Notes under the pieces: model-generated
Databases searched by the model: none
Told to the model about the DNA's origin: nothing
Seen by the model: the letters and a program-made list of their open reading frames with translations, nothing else
Program-made: the position numbers and the translations under genes
Shown here: in pieces, positions 26,978-37,200 of the stretch
Layout of the letters: each line of letters starts with the position of its first letter
Numbering within the stretch: the stretch's first letter is position 1
Assembly: GCF_000814845.2 (NCBI RefSeq)
Contig: NZ_CP010431.2
Coordinates: forward strand, 2,418,001 to 2,482,000
From: Pandoraea sputorum
GTDB lineage: Bacteria > Pseudomonadota > Gammaproteobacteria > Burkholderiales > Burkholderiaceae
Length of the DNA: 64,000 nucleotides
Direction: 5' to 3'

Positions 26978-27976
26978 GTGCAATACACGAAATTCGGCCG
27001 CACCGGCCTGACCGTTTCCCGCCTGTGCCTGGGCACCATGACGTTCGGTCTGCAAACCGAAGAAGCCGCGAGCCACGCCATTCTCGACCGCACCGCAGAG
27101 GCGGGCGTCAACTTCATCGATCTCGCCGACGTCTATCCGCTGGGGGCCGACAATTCGCTCGTCGGCCGTACCGAAGAAGTGGTGGGTCGCTGGCTCAAAG
27201 GCCGTCGCGATCAGTTCATTGTGGCGACGAAGGCGTGCGGGCAGATGGGGCCGTCGCCGTGGGACAAGGGGGCGTCGCGCAAGCACTTGCTGAGCGCCAT
27301 CGACGCGTCGCTCAACCGCATCGGCACCGATTACGTCGACCTGTATCAACTGCATTCGGACGACACCGACACGCCCATCGACGAAACGCTCGAAGCGCTC
27401 GACACCATCGTGAAGTCGGGCAAGGCCCGTTACGTCGGCGTGTCGAACTACCTCGCGTATCGTCTGGCACGTGCGTTGGGCCGCGCCGACGTACTGCGTG
27501 TCGCGCGTTTCGTGTCGGTCCAGCCGCGCTACAACCTGCTGTTCCGTCAGATCGAACGGGAACTGCTGCCGCTGGCGAGCGAAGAAGGGCTGGCTGTCAT
27601 CCCCTACAACCCCCTCGCAGGCGGACTGCTGACCGGCAAGTACCGCCACGATGCGGCGCCGACCGAAGGCCGCTTCACGTCGGCCACGGTGGGCAAGGCA
27701 GGCGCGATGTACCAGCAACGCTACTGGCATGAGCGCGAATTCGAGACCATCGAAGCGCTCAAGGGCATTGCGAAGGACGCAGGCGAGTCGCTCACGCGTC
27801 TGTCCCTCGCGTGGGTGCTGGCGAACCCGACCGTGACCTCGGCGATCATCGGCGCAAGCCGTGTCGAGCAACTGACCGAGACGCTGGGCACCATCGACTA
27901 CACGCTGCCGCCGGAGCTCAAGGCAAAGCTCGACGACGCGTCGCACGCTTATCGCTGGGGCGACGCCGCACGCTGA
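26978..27976 (+). CDS. Aldo/keto reductase
   Basis: A 332-residue NADPH-dependent oxidoreductase of the aldo/keto reductase superfamily (YajO/Tas-like branch), reducing aldehydes or ketones in the cytoplasm. The catalytic tetrad is visible: Asp and Tyr in DLADVYPLG, Lys in VATKACG and His in YQLHSDD. The cofactor-binding C-terminal IIGASRVEQL is present. The GTG at 26978 is chosen because GGGAG lies five bases upstream and the protein starts VQYTKFGRTGL, typical of the family. The frame runs upstream to 26891 without a site. A strong intrinsic terminator follows 30 bases after the stop, so it ends its transcription unit. Confidence 0.9.
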   Translation: MQYTKFGRTGLTVSRLCLGTMTFGLQTEEAASHAILDRTAEAGVNFIDLADVYPLGADNSLVGRTEEVVGRWLKGRRDQFIVATKACGQMGPSPWDKGASRKHLLSAIDASLNRIGTDYVDLYQLHSDDTDTPIDETLEALDTIVKSGKARYVGVSNYLAYRLARALGRADVLRVARFVSVQPRYNLLFRQIERELLPLASEEGLAVIPYNPLAGGLLTGKYRHDAAPTEGRFTSATVGKAGAMYQQRYWHEREFETIEALKGIAKDAGESLTRLSLAWVLANPTVTSAIIGASRVEQLTETLGTIDYTLPPELKAKLDDASHAYRWGDAAR

Positions 27977-28005
27977 GCCGCCGCCGCACGCTTCGTCGCA
28001 CTCTG

Positions 28006-28043
28006 ACGCCACAGGTCCGCTATGTCGGGCCTGTGGCGTTTTT
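28006..28043 (+). terminator. Rho-independent terminator after aldo/keto reductase
   Basis: The stem ACGCCACAGG pairs perfectly with CCTGTGGCGT across a 14-base loop and is followed by a run of T. It is the clearest intrinsic terminator in the window. Confidence 0.88.
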
Positions 28044-28223
28044 GCGTTGCGTCAAAGGAAGCGAAGTCCACTGCCCAATCCGGCCGTGAACGGTGCACGG
28101 AGGGTGGCCTTCGCGCCCTATCGAGCGGTATAGTGGAAGCGTCGTGCAAGGTTCGTCAGATGAAACATCGGGATGGCTGGACACGCGCATGGCAATCCTT
28201 CGACTCTCAACGCGAGGCTGCTC

Positions 28224-29162
28224 ATGACAAAACGCATTCTGCTGGCGACCGACGGTAGCGAGTCGTCACGCCGCGCATTGCGCGAGGCTGCTGCCTTTGC
28301 GCGTCACGGTGACGCGATTCGCGTCATTCACACCGTGGAAGACCCCGTCAATCTGCTGACGGCCGCCTTCGGCAAACTCATCGATCTGGAACAGGTGCGT
28401 CGCGACATGCAGCGCGAAGGCGAAGAACATCTCGCACGGGCGGTGCTGTACTTGCGCGAAGAAGGCTTCGACGCGCAGGCGCATTTGCTCGACTTGCGCA
28501 CGACGGGCGAAACCGTGCCCGAAGCGATGACGCGCGAAGCCATCGAGTGGGCGGCGGACATCATCGTCGTCGGGACGCACGGGCGCAGTGGCGTGCGCCG
28601 CGCGATGCTCGGCAGCGTCGCGGAACAGATCCTGCGCAGCGCGGAAGTGCCGGTGATGCTCGTGGCGGGCGAGGCGCGCCCGCATCAGCCGCTGCGTGCG
28701 GGCGGCCATTACGAACGTATTCTCGTCGCGCTCGACGACAGCGAGACGTCGCGGCTCGCCTTCGAATATGCGTTGGCGCTCGCGCGCACGCATGGCGCGT
28801 CGCTGCGGGTGGTGCACGTGCTCGACCTGCCGGGACCGTTCCTCGCAGGTTTCGATCCGGAGCCGTTGCTCGATGCCGTGCGCGCCGTGGCCGAACAGGT
28901 GCGAATCTGGGCGCACAAGCGCATGAAAGAGGCGGAAGTACCGGGCGAAATCGAGATGCGGGAAATTCAGCCGGTGGGTGAGGGCGTGGCGGATCAGATC
29001 ATCGCTGCGGGGCGCGATGCCGACGTCGACCTGATCGTGCTCGGTACGCACGGGCGACGTGGATTTCGGCGCTTTACGCTAGGCAGCGTGGCCGAAGATA
29101 CGGCCCGTCATGCGGGCCGTCCGGTGCTGCTGTTGCCTGCACACGCGCCATCCGCCAAATAA
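28224..29162 (+). CDS. Tandem-domain universal stress protein (UspA family)
   Basis: A 312-residue cytoplasmic protein made of two Usp domains: 1-150 starting KRILLATDGSESSRRAL, and 170-310 starting ERILVALDDSETSRLAF. Each carries the ATP-binding pattern G-x2-G-x9-G-S/T: GTHGRSGVRRAMLGSV and GTHGRRGFRRFTLGSV. Proteins of this type are usually induced by starvation, oxygen limitation or nitric oxide. The ATG at 28224 has GAGG seven bases upstream. The frame is open to 28173 without a site. No obvious FNR-type box lies upstream. Monocistronic, converging with the ferredoxin reductase-like gene. Confidence 0.92.
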   Translation: MTKRILLATDGSESSRRALREAAAFARHGDAIRVIHTVEDPVNLLTAAFGKLIDLEQVRRDMQREGEEHLARAVLYLREEGFDAQAHLLDLRTTGETVPEAMTREAIEWAADIIVVGTHGRSGVRRAMLGSVAEQILRSAEVPVMLVAGEARPHQPLRAGGHYERILVALDDSETSRLAFEYALALARTHGASLRVVHVLDLPGPFLAGFDPEPLLDAVRAVAEQVRIWAHKRMKEAEVPGEIEMREIQPVGEGVADQIIAAGRDADVDLIVLGTHGRRGFRRFTLGSVAEDTARHAGRPVLLLPAHAPSAK

Positions 29163-29200
29163 GGCTGACGGCGCGCGGTCGATGGCAAGTTTCGACGCAA

Positions 29201-30451
29201 TTAGCCGAGCTCAGTCAGCAACGTCTTGAGCGGCGTGGCGGCATCGGCAAGACGCGCCGGATCGACCACCGCACGGCGGCCGACGAGTTCACGCGCCGTC
29301 ATGAATTCCTGCGCGCGGTTGATGCTCGCAGCGGCCACGATCGCGCCATCGCGCAGATAGAACAGCATGAAGACGGCGGCGCCCTGTGCATCGGGCAAAC
29401 GGCGTTCGATCACGGCGTCGTGGCCATCGGTCATGCCGACCATCTGCAACTTCGCGTTGAACTGATCCGACCAGAACCACGGGGCAGTTGCGACGGCCTT
29501 CGGTGCGTCGCCATGCACCACGCTGGCGGCAACCTTTGCCATTTCGCTGGCGCTCGGTACCGATTCCAGCCGGATGCGACGACCGAGTGCCGGGTGTTCG
29601 TGATGGGCGCAATCGCCCACGGCAAGAATCGCCGGATCGCTGGTGCGGGCGAATTGGTCGACGACGATGCCGTTGTCCACGCTCAGACCGGCGGCTTGCG
29701 CGAGTTCGACGTTCGGGATCAGACCGATGCCGACGACGACCACGTCCGCTTCCAGACGCTTCTCACCGGCCACCACGGCCACCACATTGCCTGCGGCATC
29801 CTGTTCGAGGGCGGTGACGCCCACGCCCACCTGAACGTCCACACCGTTCTCGCGGTGTAGCGTTGCGAAGAAGCCTGCGAGATCTGCTTCGGCCACGCGG
29901 GCGAGCAGACGCGGGGCAGCTTCGAGCACCGTCACCGAAGCGCCTGCCTTGACGGCGCTCGCCGCCACTTCCAGACCGATGTAACCGCCCCCGACGACCA
30001 CAACACGCTTGCCCGGCGCGAGCGCTTCACGCAGGCGCTGCGCGTCGGCGATGTTGCGCAGGTAGTAGACGTTGGACGCGTCGCCGCCGGGAATCGGCAG
30101 GGGACGCACACGGCCGCCGAGCGCAAGCACAAGGTGGTCGTAACCGAGCGTCTGGCCGTCGTCGAACGAGACGGTGCGCGCCGTGCGGTCGATGGCAGTT
30201 GCGCTCACGCCGAGGCGCACGTCGATCTCGGCTTTCTCATAGGCGTCGGCCGGGCGGATCAGCAGACTGGCTTCGTCGGCCTGACCGGCGAGGAATGCTT
30301 TCGAGAGGGGCGGACGGCGATACGGCAGATGCGTTTCGTTGCCAGCGAGCACGATGCGGCCGGTGTAGCCGAGCTGACGCAGCGCGAGGGCGGTTTCGCC
30401 GCCGGCTTGACCGGCGCCGAGAATGACGGTGGTGGAGGTGGCTTCGGACAT
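29201..30451 (-). CDS. FAD-dependent ferredoxin/rubredoxin reductase-type oxidoreductase
   Basis: A 416-residue pyridine-nucleotide disulfide reductase-like flavoprotein of the type that passes electrons from NAD(P)H to a ferredoxin or rubredoxin of oxygenases. The FAD motif is TVILGAGQAGGETALALRQLG at the N-terminus. The NAD motif is VVVVGGGYIGLEVAASAVKAG near residue 148. ILAVGDCAHH binds FAD near residue 280, and a C-terminal reductase domain (PWFWSDQFNAKLQMVG) completes the fold. There is no redox-active CxxC pair, as expected for this subfamily. No ferredoxin or oxygenase gene is nearby, so its partner is unknown. Confidence 0.88.
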   Translation of the reverse strand: MSEATSTTVILGAGQAGGETALALRQLGYTGRIVLAGNETHLPYRRPPLSKAFLAGQADEASLLIRPADAYEKAEIDVRLGVSATAIDRTARTVSFDDGQTLGYDHLVLALGGRVRPLPIPGGDASNVYYLRNIADAQRLREALAPGKRVVVVGGGYIGLEVAASAVKAGASVTVLEAAPRLLARVAEADLAGFFATLHRENGVDVQVGVGVTALEQDAAGNVVAVVAGEKRLEADVVVVGIGLIPNVELAQAAGLSVDNGIVVDQFARTSDPAILAVGDCAHHEHPALGRRIRLESVPSASEMAKVAASVVHGDAPKAVATAPWFWSDQFNAKLQMVGMTDGHDAVIERRLPDAQGAAVFMLFYLRDGAIVAAASINRAQEFMTARELVGRRAVVDPARLADAATPLKTLLTELG

Positions 30452-30799
30452 GGAGTTGGAGGCGTAGGAAGCTTGAACAAAGCGAGTGAATTTGGCCGCC
30501 AGTGTAATGCATCGGCGCCGTCAAAGCGTCTCGGATACCGTCAGATGGCGCTTGTGTCTCTCGATCTGGCGCATCCGGGCACATGGTGCAGCAAGTCGCG
30601 CAGCGGGCGGAAGCCGCGCTTTTCGCTTGCCCGGCACACGGGTTTGGTCAGGCAAAACCCCCGTCGGAACCCTTTTCGTTCCGCGGTGTTCGAGCATCCA
30701 TGCGGGCTGTGGGCCGGTCTTGGACTCGCTTGCATGATGGTCGGTTTTCAGGCGTAGAGTGATTTCGTCGCGCAACATTGCCGCCGATGGAGGGACACC
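30452..30799. other. Divergent gene-free region with two inverted repeats
   Basis: No gene is visible in these 348 bases between the divergent flavoprotein and MFS genes. Two adjacent inverted repeats stand out: GGGTTT-N9-AAACCC at 30640-30660 and CGGAAC-N7-GTTCCG at 30665-30683. They may be regulator sites for one or both genes, but neither matches an operator I know. Confidence 0.45.
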
Positions 30800-32056
30800 A
30801 TGGCCTGGACCAGAGAACAGAAGCATGTGGTAACGGCAAGCTATCTTGGGTGGACGCTCGACGCGTTCGATTTCTTTCTGATGGTGTTCGTGCTCAAGGA
30901 CATCGCAAAGGAGTTCAATACCGAGCTGGGCAGCGTGGCGTTCGCGCTGTTGCTCACGCTGGCGATGCGCCCGGTCGGCGCGTTCGTCTTCGGTCGACTG
31001 GGCGACAAAGTCGGACGCCGCCCGGCCATGATGGCAAGCGTGCTGCTGTACGCGTTGCTTGAGCTGGCCTCCGGCTTTGCGCCAAGTCTCACCGTCCTGC
31101 TGATCCTGCGCGCGCTCTTTGGTATCGCGATGGGCGGCGAATGGGGGGTGGGTGCGGCGCTCACGATGGAGAGCGTGCCGACGCACTCGCGCGGCATTGT
31201 CTCCGGGCTGTTGCAGGCGGGATATCCGAGCGGGTATCTGCTGGCGTCAGTCGTCTATGGGCTCTTCTACGACAGCATCGGCTGGCGCGGTATGTTCTTC
31301 GTCGGCGTGCTTCCGGCGTTGCTTGTGCTCTACATCCGACGGCACGTGCCCGAGTCGCCCGCCTGGCGCAAGGGCAAGACGACCCGTGCTGCGCCACGCG
31401 CCAACTTCATGCAGGTGCTGTCGCGCGACTGGAAGCTGGCGTTGTACGCCATCGTGTTGATGACAGCCTTTAACTTCTTCTCTCATGGCACACAAGATCT
31501 GTATCCGACCTTCCTGCAAGTGCAGCATAAGTTCGATACTCACACGGTGAGCTGGATCGCCATTACGTACAACATTGGCGCCATCATTGGCGGTCTGTTC
31601 TTCGGTGCGATTTCGGAGAAGATCGGACGCCGCCGGGCCATCATCATTGCGTCGCTGATCGCGCTACCGGTGCTGCCGTTGTGGGCGTTTTCCAGCGGTG
31701 CGGTGCTGCTGGCGATCGGTGCGTTCCTCATGCAGATTTCGGTGCAGGGGGCATGGGGCGTGATTCCTGCGCACCTCAATGAGCTGTCTCCCGACGAAAT
31801 TCGCGCCACGTTCCCGGGGCTTGTCTACCAGCTGGGCAATCTGTTCGCGTCGGTCAACGGGAATTTGCAGACGACCATCGCGAAGGCGCACGACGGCAAC
31901 TTCGGACTGGCGATGGCGCTTGTGGCCGGGACGGTCGCGGTGGTGATCGCCGTCATGATCTACTTTGGACGCGAGCGGCGCGGTGTGGTGTTGGGCACAG
32001 GTGCCGATACCCCGCAGGCAGGGGTGATGCCGCCCGGCGCATCGATGTCGCACTAG
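30800..32056 (+). CDS. MFS transporter, SHS (lactate/sialate:H+ symporter-like) family
   Basis: A 418-residue major facilitator with twelve predicted helices, expected in the inner membrane. Family features are the N-terminal SYLGWTLDAFDFFLMVFVL with the acidic pair of the metabolite:H+ symporter and SHS groups, the loop 2-3 motif GRLGDKVGRRPAMM, and MGGEWGVGAALTMES in helix 5. ISEKIGRRRAI occurs in the symmetrical loop. The ATGALLT-like segments of sugar transporters are absent. The best guess is a monocarboxylate (lactate or pyruvate) or aromatic acid symporter, and substrate specificity is inference. GGAGGG lies six bases before the ATG. It converges on the TetR gene, with 70 bases between. 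Confidence 0.87.
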   Translation: MAWTREQKHVVTASYLGWTLDAFDFFLMVFVLKDIAKEFNTELGSVAFALLLTLAMRPVGAFVFGRLGDKVGRRPAMMASVLLYALLELASGFAPSLTVLLILRALFGIAMGGEWGVGAALTMESVPTHSRGIVSGLLQAGYPSGYLLASVVYGLFYDSIGWRGMFFVGVLPALLVLYIRRHVPESPAWRKGKTTRAAPRANFMQVLSRDWKLALYAIVLMTAFNFFSHGTQDLYPTFLQVQHKFDTHTVSWIAITYNIGAIIGGLFFGAISEKIGRRRAIIIASLIALPVLPLWAFSSGAVLLAIGAFLMQISVQGAWGVIPAHLNELSPDEIRATFPGLVYQLGNLFASVNGNLQTTIAKAHDGNFGLAMALVAGTVAVVIAVMIYFGRERRGVVLGTGADTPQAGVMPPGASMSH

Positions 32057-32126
32057 CGCGATAGCGATAGGTGTGCGCTGCAGATGACGACACCGGCGGG
32101 CACCGCATCAATATTCGACCGTCGGT

Positions 32127-32777
32127 TCATTCGTCCGCTCGTGGCGGCGTGAAGAAGACCATCTCGACCTGCTTGAGCAACGCCGGCCCGAACGCCTCAC
32201 CGCCGACCTCAGGCGCAATGACCTGCATGAGCACCGGCGAGCCGGGGGGCGGATGCAGCGCATGGGCGAGTACGCAGAAATACATCGCGGGATGCTCGGC
32301 GCGAATCACACCTGCGGCCATCCCCTCCACGATGAGCTTTTCCATGCAGTTGTAGACGGGTTCGAGGAGGTGGCGATAGAGAATCGCGCCACGCTCGCCC
32401 GTCTCGGACGCATGCAGCGAAATGAAGCACTTGTGTTCGGGGTGCTGCACCGCGTAGGCCGCGATGAGCCCGATGGCGTCGCGAAGGCGGTCTCTGACCG
32501 GGCGCGTTTCGTCGACCGAAATCGCACGGAGCATTTCGACGGGCGCGGCCAGCGCGGCTTCGAGCGTATCGACGCAAGCGCGCCATAGCTGTTCCTTCGA
32601 GCCGAAGTGCACGCGCACAAGACTCGCGTCGACCTTGGCGGCCGCAGCGATACCGCGCAGGTTAGCGCCGTCGTAGCCGAGGTGCGAGAAGGCGTCGATG
32701 GCCGCGTCGAGCAAGGCGGCGCGGCCATCGGGGAGGTGTTTGGGGCGTCGGCCCCGGGTCGTGGTTCGGGTGGTCAT
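32127..32777 (-). CDS. TetR family regulator of the efflux operon
   Basis: A 216-residue repressor with an N-terminal helix-turn-helix (ALLDAAIDAFSHLGYDGANLRGIAAAAKVDASLVRVHFGSK, residues 18-60) and a ligand-binding C-terminal domain. It also fits the CerR/CecR-type C-terminal pattern (YFCVLAHALHPPPG). The ATG at 32777 overlaps the stop of the outer membrane factor gene by four bases, so it is translated as the last gene of the efflux operon. The frame stays open far upstream through the antisense of the previous gene, which is an artefact. It most likely represses its own operon. Confidence 0.88.
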   Translation of the reverse strand: MTTRTTTRGRRPKHLPDGRAALLDAAIDAFSHLGYDGANLRGIAAAAKVDASLVRVHFGSKEQLWRACVDTLEAALAAPVEMLRAISVDETRPVRDRLRDAIGLIAAYAVQHPEHKCFISLHASETGERGAILYRHLLEPVYNCMEKLIVEGMAAGVIRAEHPAMYFCVLAHALHPPPGSPVLMQVIAPEVGGEAFGPALLKQVEMVFFTPPRADE

Positions 32778-34291
32778 CGTCTGGCTACGTCTTGCGACGG
32801 GGCCGGTTGTGCCGCAGCCGGGGCTTGCGCCGGGGCGGCGTCGGCGGGCTCGGGCGGCACGCCCATCGCGTAAAACAGTAGCGCAGTATCCGACAAACGC
32901 GCACCGGTTGCACGCACCGTCGTCAGGTAGGCGTTCCAATACTGCTGTTCGCGCCCGCGTGCGGACGACACCGGCAAAGCCCCCAGACGCACCCGTGCCG
33001 CCGTATCGCGATAGATCTGCTCGGCGGCCGCACTGGCGCTGTCTGCGTGCAACAGCGACGTATTGTCGGCTTCGAGCGACGCCAGCGTGTCCGCCACGTT
33101 CTTGAACGCCGTCAGCACGGTCTGCTTGTACTGTTCGACGGCCGCCTCGTACGTCGCCTGTGCCGCGCGACGCTGCGCAAGCAATGCGCCGCCGTGGAAG
33201 ATCGGCTGCGAGATCGATGCCGCGATGCTCCACAGCGACCCGGCGTTGGACATCACCGTCGGCCAGTTGAAGCCGCCTTTGCCCATCGATGCACTGAGCG
33301 ACAAGCTCGGGAACATCTGCGCGGTCGCCACGCCCACCTCCGCCGAAGCCGCCTTGAGCGCCATCTCCGCCGCCTGAATGTCGGGGCGCGATTGCAGCAG
33401 CGTCGAGGGCACGACCACCGGCACGGTGCGCGGCACCTTCAGCTCTCCGAGCGCCAGATCGTCCGGCGCCTGATCGGGCGTACGGCCGAGCAGGACGGCG
33501 AGCGCATGGCGCGTCGATTGCCACTGCGCACGCAACCCCGGTAGCGACGCGGCCAGCGATTCGGCATTCTGGGCAGACGCCAGCGCATCGGCACGCGACA
33601 CCGCGCCGAGCGCTTCGCGCCGGGCCATATCGGTGGCATCCGCCTGCGCCAGTTCGACCAGTCGCTCGGTCGCCTTGACCTGTGCGCCGAGCACCGACGC
33701 GCCAATCGCACCGGAGACGATGTTCGCCGCGAGCGCCTGACGCGCCGATTCCAGCTGGAAGGCCTGCTGATCGACTTGCGCGGCGAGCGACGCATTGGCG
33801 AAGCGCGACGCTCCGAAGAAGTCGAACGTATAGCGCGCCTGAATCTGTCCGACGAACATGTTGTACAGCGCCGTTGGCGGACGGATGTTCGGAATGCCGA
33901 GATTGCGCTCGCGGGCCACTTCCCCACCAAGGTCGATGGAAGGGAACAGCGACGAGCCGATCTGCGCCTTCAATTGCTCGCGCGCTGCTTGCAGTGCATG
34001 GTCGGACGTCGCCAGATTCGGACTGTTGCGCAGGCCTTCGTCGACCAGTGCGTTGAGTTTGTCCGACTCGTAGGCTTGCCACCAGGCCTTCACCGGCGGT
34101 GCGCCCACGTCGAAGCGTTGCGAAGCCCCCTGCGCCGTGACCGTGCGCTCGGGCAGGGCGTTCGCGCCGTAGTGCGACGGCGACGGCATTGCGGGCGGTT
34201 TGTCGCCTGGCGTGAATGAGCAGGCGCTCAGCCAGATCATGGGGACGAGCGGGGCGCACCGCAGGGCGCGCGAAACGATGCGCGAAGTCAT
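32774..34291 (-). CDS. RND efflux outer membrane lipoprotein (OprM/NodT family)
   Basis: A 505-residue TolC-like outer membrane factor. A lipoprotein signal ends in the lipobox LSAC (Cys at residue 24). Two OEP repeats follow (about 75-270 and 290-470), with characteristic SRPDIQAAEMALKAASAEVGVATAQMFPSLSLSASMG in the middle. The C-terminus is Ala/Pro-rich. It forms the outer membrane exit duct for the pump encoded just upstream. The start overlaps the pump gene stop by ATGA, and the end overlaps the regulator gene in the same way. Confidence 0.93.
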   Translation of the reverse strand: MTSRIVSRALRCAPLVPMIWLSACSFTPGDKPPAMPSPSHYGANALPERTVTAQGASQRFDVGAPPVKAWWQAYESDKLNALVDEGLRNSPNLATSDHALQAAREQLKAQIGSSLFPSIDLGGEVARERNLGIPNIRPPTALYNMFVGQIQARYTFDFFGASRFANASLAAQVDQQAFQLESARQALAANIVSGAIGASVLGAQVKATERLVELAQADATDMARREALGAVSRADALASAQNAESLAASLPGLRAQWQSTRHALAVLLGRTPDQAPDDLALGELKVPRTVPVVVPSTLLQSRPDIQAAEMALKAASAEVGVATAQMFPSLSLSASMGKGGFNWPTVMSNAGSLWSIAASISQPIFHGGALLAQRRAAQATYEAAVEQYKQTVLTAFKNVADTLASLEADNTSLLHADSASAAAEQIYRDTAARVRLGALPVSSARGREQQYWNAYLTTVRATGARLSDTALLFYAMGVPPEPADAAPAQAPAAAQPAPSQDVARR

Positions 34292-37200
34292 GAGCGGTCT
34301 CCTTGCGGACTGCCGGACGATGCCCGCGACGGATGATCGGCACGTTCGTCGTGACGCACACGGAACGCCGTCGCATACAACGCTGGCAGGAAGAACACGG
34401 TAAGAATGGTCGCGCTGGTGATGCCGCCCATGAGCGCCGTCGCCATCGGTCCGAAGAAGTTACTGCGCAGCAGCGGAATCAGGGCAAGCACGGCGGCAGC
34501 AGCGGTGAGCGTAATCGGACGGAAGCGTCGCACTGTCGCACTGACGATGGCGTCGAAGCGCGGGTGTCCGGCCGAGACGTCCTGTTCGATCTGGTCGACC
34601 AGAATCACCGAGTTACGCATGATGATCCCGAACATGGCGATCACACCGAGCATCGCGACGAAACCGAACGGTTTGCCAAACAGCAGCAGTGTTGCGACGA
34701 CCCCGATCATGCCGAGCGGCGCGGTCAGCACCACCAGCATGGTGCGCGCGAAGCTCTGCAACTGAATCATCAGCAGCGTGAGCACCGCGATCACCATGAT
34801 CGGCATTTGCGCGTTGATCGACGCCTGACCCTTACCCGACTCTTCGACCGATCCGCCGATCTCGATGCGATAGCCGACAGGCAGCGCCTTGCGAATATCG
34901 CCGAGCTTCTTGTAGACGGCTTCGGTCACGTCGATGCCTTGCTTGCCTGCACGCACGTCGGAGCGCACGGTGATGGTCGGCTGACGATCGCGCTCCCAGA
35001 TCACGCCGTATTCCAGTTCGTCCACCACACGGCCGAGTGTGGCGAGTGGCACCGGGCCGTTGGGCGTGGGCATGGCCAGCGTTGCGAGCTTCGCCGGGTC
35101 CACGCGTTCGGCCTTCGGCGAGCGCAGCGTGATCGAGATCAGCTTGTCGCGTTCGCGGTACTGACTGATGTCGTAGCCCGTGAGCGTCATGGCGATGAAG
35201 TTCGCGATGTCCGACGAACTGACGTTCAACGCACGCGCTTTCTGCTGATCCACTTCGAAGCGTACCGAGCGTTGCGACGGCTCGTCCCAGTCGAACTGGA
35301 CGTCGACGGTATCGCCGTTGTTGCGCATTACGTCCGCCACTTGCTCGGAGATCTTACGCACCGTGCCGATGTCGTCGCCGCTCACGCGGAACTGCACCGG
35401 GAAGCCGACCGGCGGCCCGTTCTCAAGGCGTGACAGACGGGTGCGCACGCCCGGCATGCTCTCGCGCAGCTTCGGTTCGAGCCACTGCGCGAGCGCCTCG
35501 CGCTCTTCCACCGACTTGGCGGTGATCACGAGCTGCGCGAAGTTCGGCGTGGGCAGTTGCTGGTCGAGTGGCAGATAGAAGCGGGGCGCACCGGTGCCCA
35601 CGAAGCTCACCGTGTGATCGATCTCCTTGCGGCCTTCGAGCAGCTTTTCGAGGCGCTCCGTCTCGCGCAGCGTGGCCTGATACGACGCGCCTTCCTGCAG
35701 GCGCAAGTCCACCATCAGTTCAGGCCGGTCGGAACTTGGGAAGAACTGCTGCGGCACGAGCGAGAAGCCTGCCATTGCGATCAGGAACAGCACGACGGTG
35801 ATGACGAGCACGATGAACTTGCGCTCGATGCACCACGTGAGCCAGCCGCGCAGACGGTTGTAGAACTTCGTGTCGTAGACCTCGTGCTCGTGATCGTCGC
35901 CATGATGCGCTTCGCGCGGGCGCTCCGGGAGCATCTTGTAGCCGAGCAGCGGAATGAGCACCACGGCTGCGAGCCACGACGCGAGCAGGGCAATCGCCGA
36001 GACTTCGAAGATCGAGCGGGTGTATTCGCCGGTGCTCGACTTGGCGAGCGCGATCGGCAGGAAGCCGGAGACAGTCACGAGCGTGCCGGTGAGCATCGGG
36101 AACGCGGTGCTGGTGTACGCGAACGCGGCGGCGCGCTTGCGATCCCAGCCCTGCGCGAGCTTCACCGCCATCATTTCGACGGCGATGATCGCATCGTCCA
36201 CCAACAAACCGAGCGCGAGAATCAGCGTGCCGAGCGAGACTTTGTGCAGCCCGATGTCGAAGATGTACATGAACAGCGACGTGACGGCGAGCACGACCGG
36301 AATCGAAATCACCACCACCATGCCCGTGCGGAAGCCGAGCGAGACGAGGCTCACGACCAGCACGATAGCGACGGCTTCGGCCACGGCTTCGAGGAAGTCG
36401 TCGACCGAGTGCGACACGGACTGCGACATGCTCGCGACTTCCGTCAGCTTCAACCCGGCAGGCAACTGCGCGCGCAACTCGCCCATGGTGTTCTCGAGCG
36501 CTTTGCCGAGGTGAATGACGTCCTGTCCCTTTTGCATCGTGATACCGATGCCGAGCACCGGCTTGCCGCCAAAGCGCATTTCCGAGACGGGCGGATCGAC
36601 ATAGCCACGCTTGATCGTCGCAATGTCACCGAGACGGAACGTGCGATTGTTCACGCGGATGAGCGTGTCGGCGAGTTCGGCGACGTTGCGGTACTGGCCG
36701 CTCGGGCGCACGACCACGCGATCGTTAGGCGCTTCGATGGTGCCTGCCGGTGAGACGGCGTTCTGCCCGTTGACGGCCTGCGCGATCTGATTCGGCGAAA
36801 TGCCGAGGCGCGTGAGTTGCGTGTTGCTGATTTCGACGTAGATGCGCTGATCCTGATCGCCGAAGTAATCGACCTTTGCCACGCCGGGCACGCGCAACAG
36901 CACGGTGCGTAACGCGTCGGCGTAGTCACGCAACTGGGCGGGGCCGAAGCCATCGCCTTCGAGTGTGAAGATGTGCGTGTAGACGTCGCCGAACTCGTCG
37001 TTAAAGAACGGTCCCTGCACGCCTTGTGGCAGCGTGTAGGCGATGTCGCCCACCTTTTTGCGAACCTGATACCACTCTTCGGGTACCTCGTTGGGCGGCG
37101 CGGAATCCTTCATCGAGAAGAACAACAGGGACTCGCCGGGGCGCGAATAGCTGCGCTGGAAGTCGATGTTGGGCATCTCCTGAAGCTTGCGTGCGATGCG

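Noticed and set aside
32778..34376. Very long upstream extension of the TetR frame
   Set aside because: It runs antisense-in-frame through the outer membrane factor gene on the same strand. The real TetR start is the ATGA overlap at 32777.
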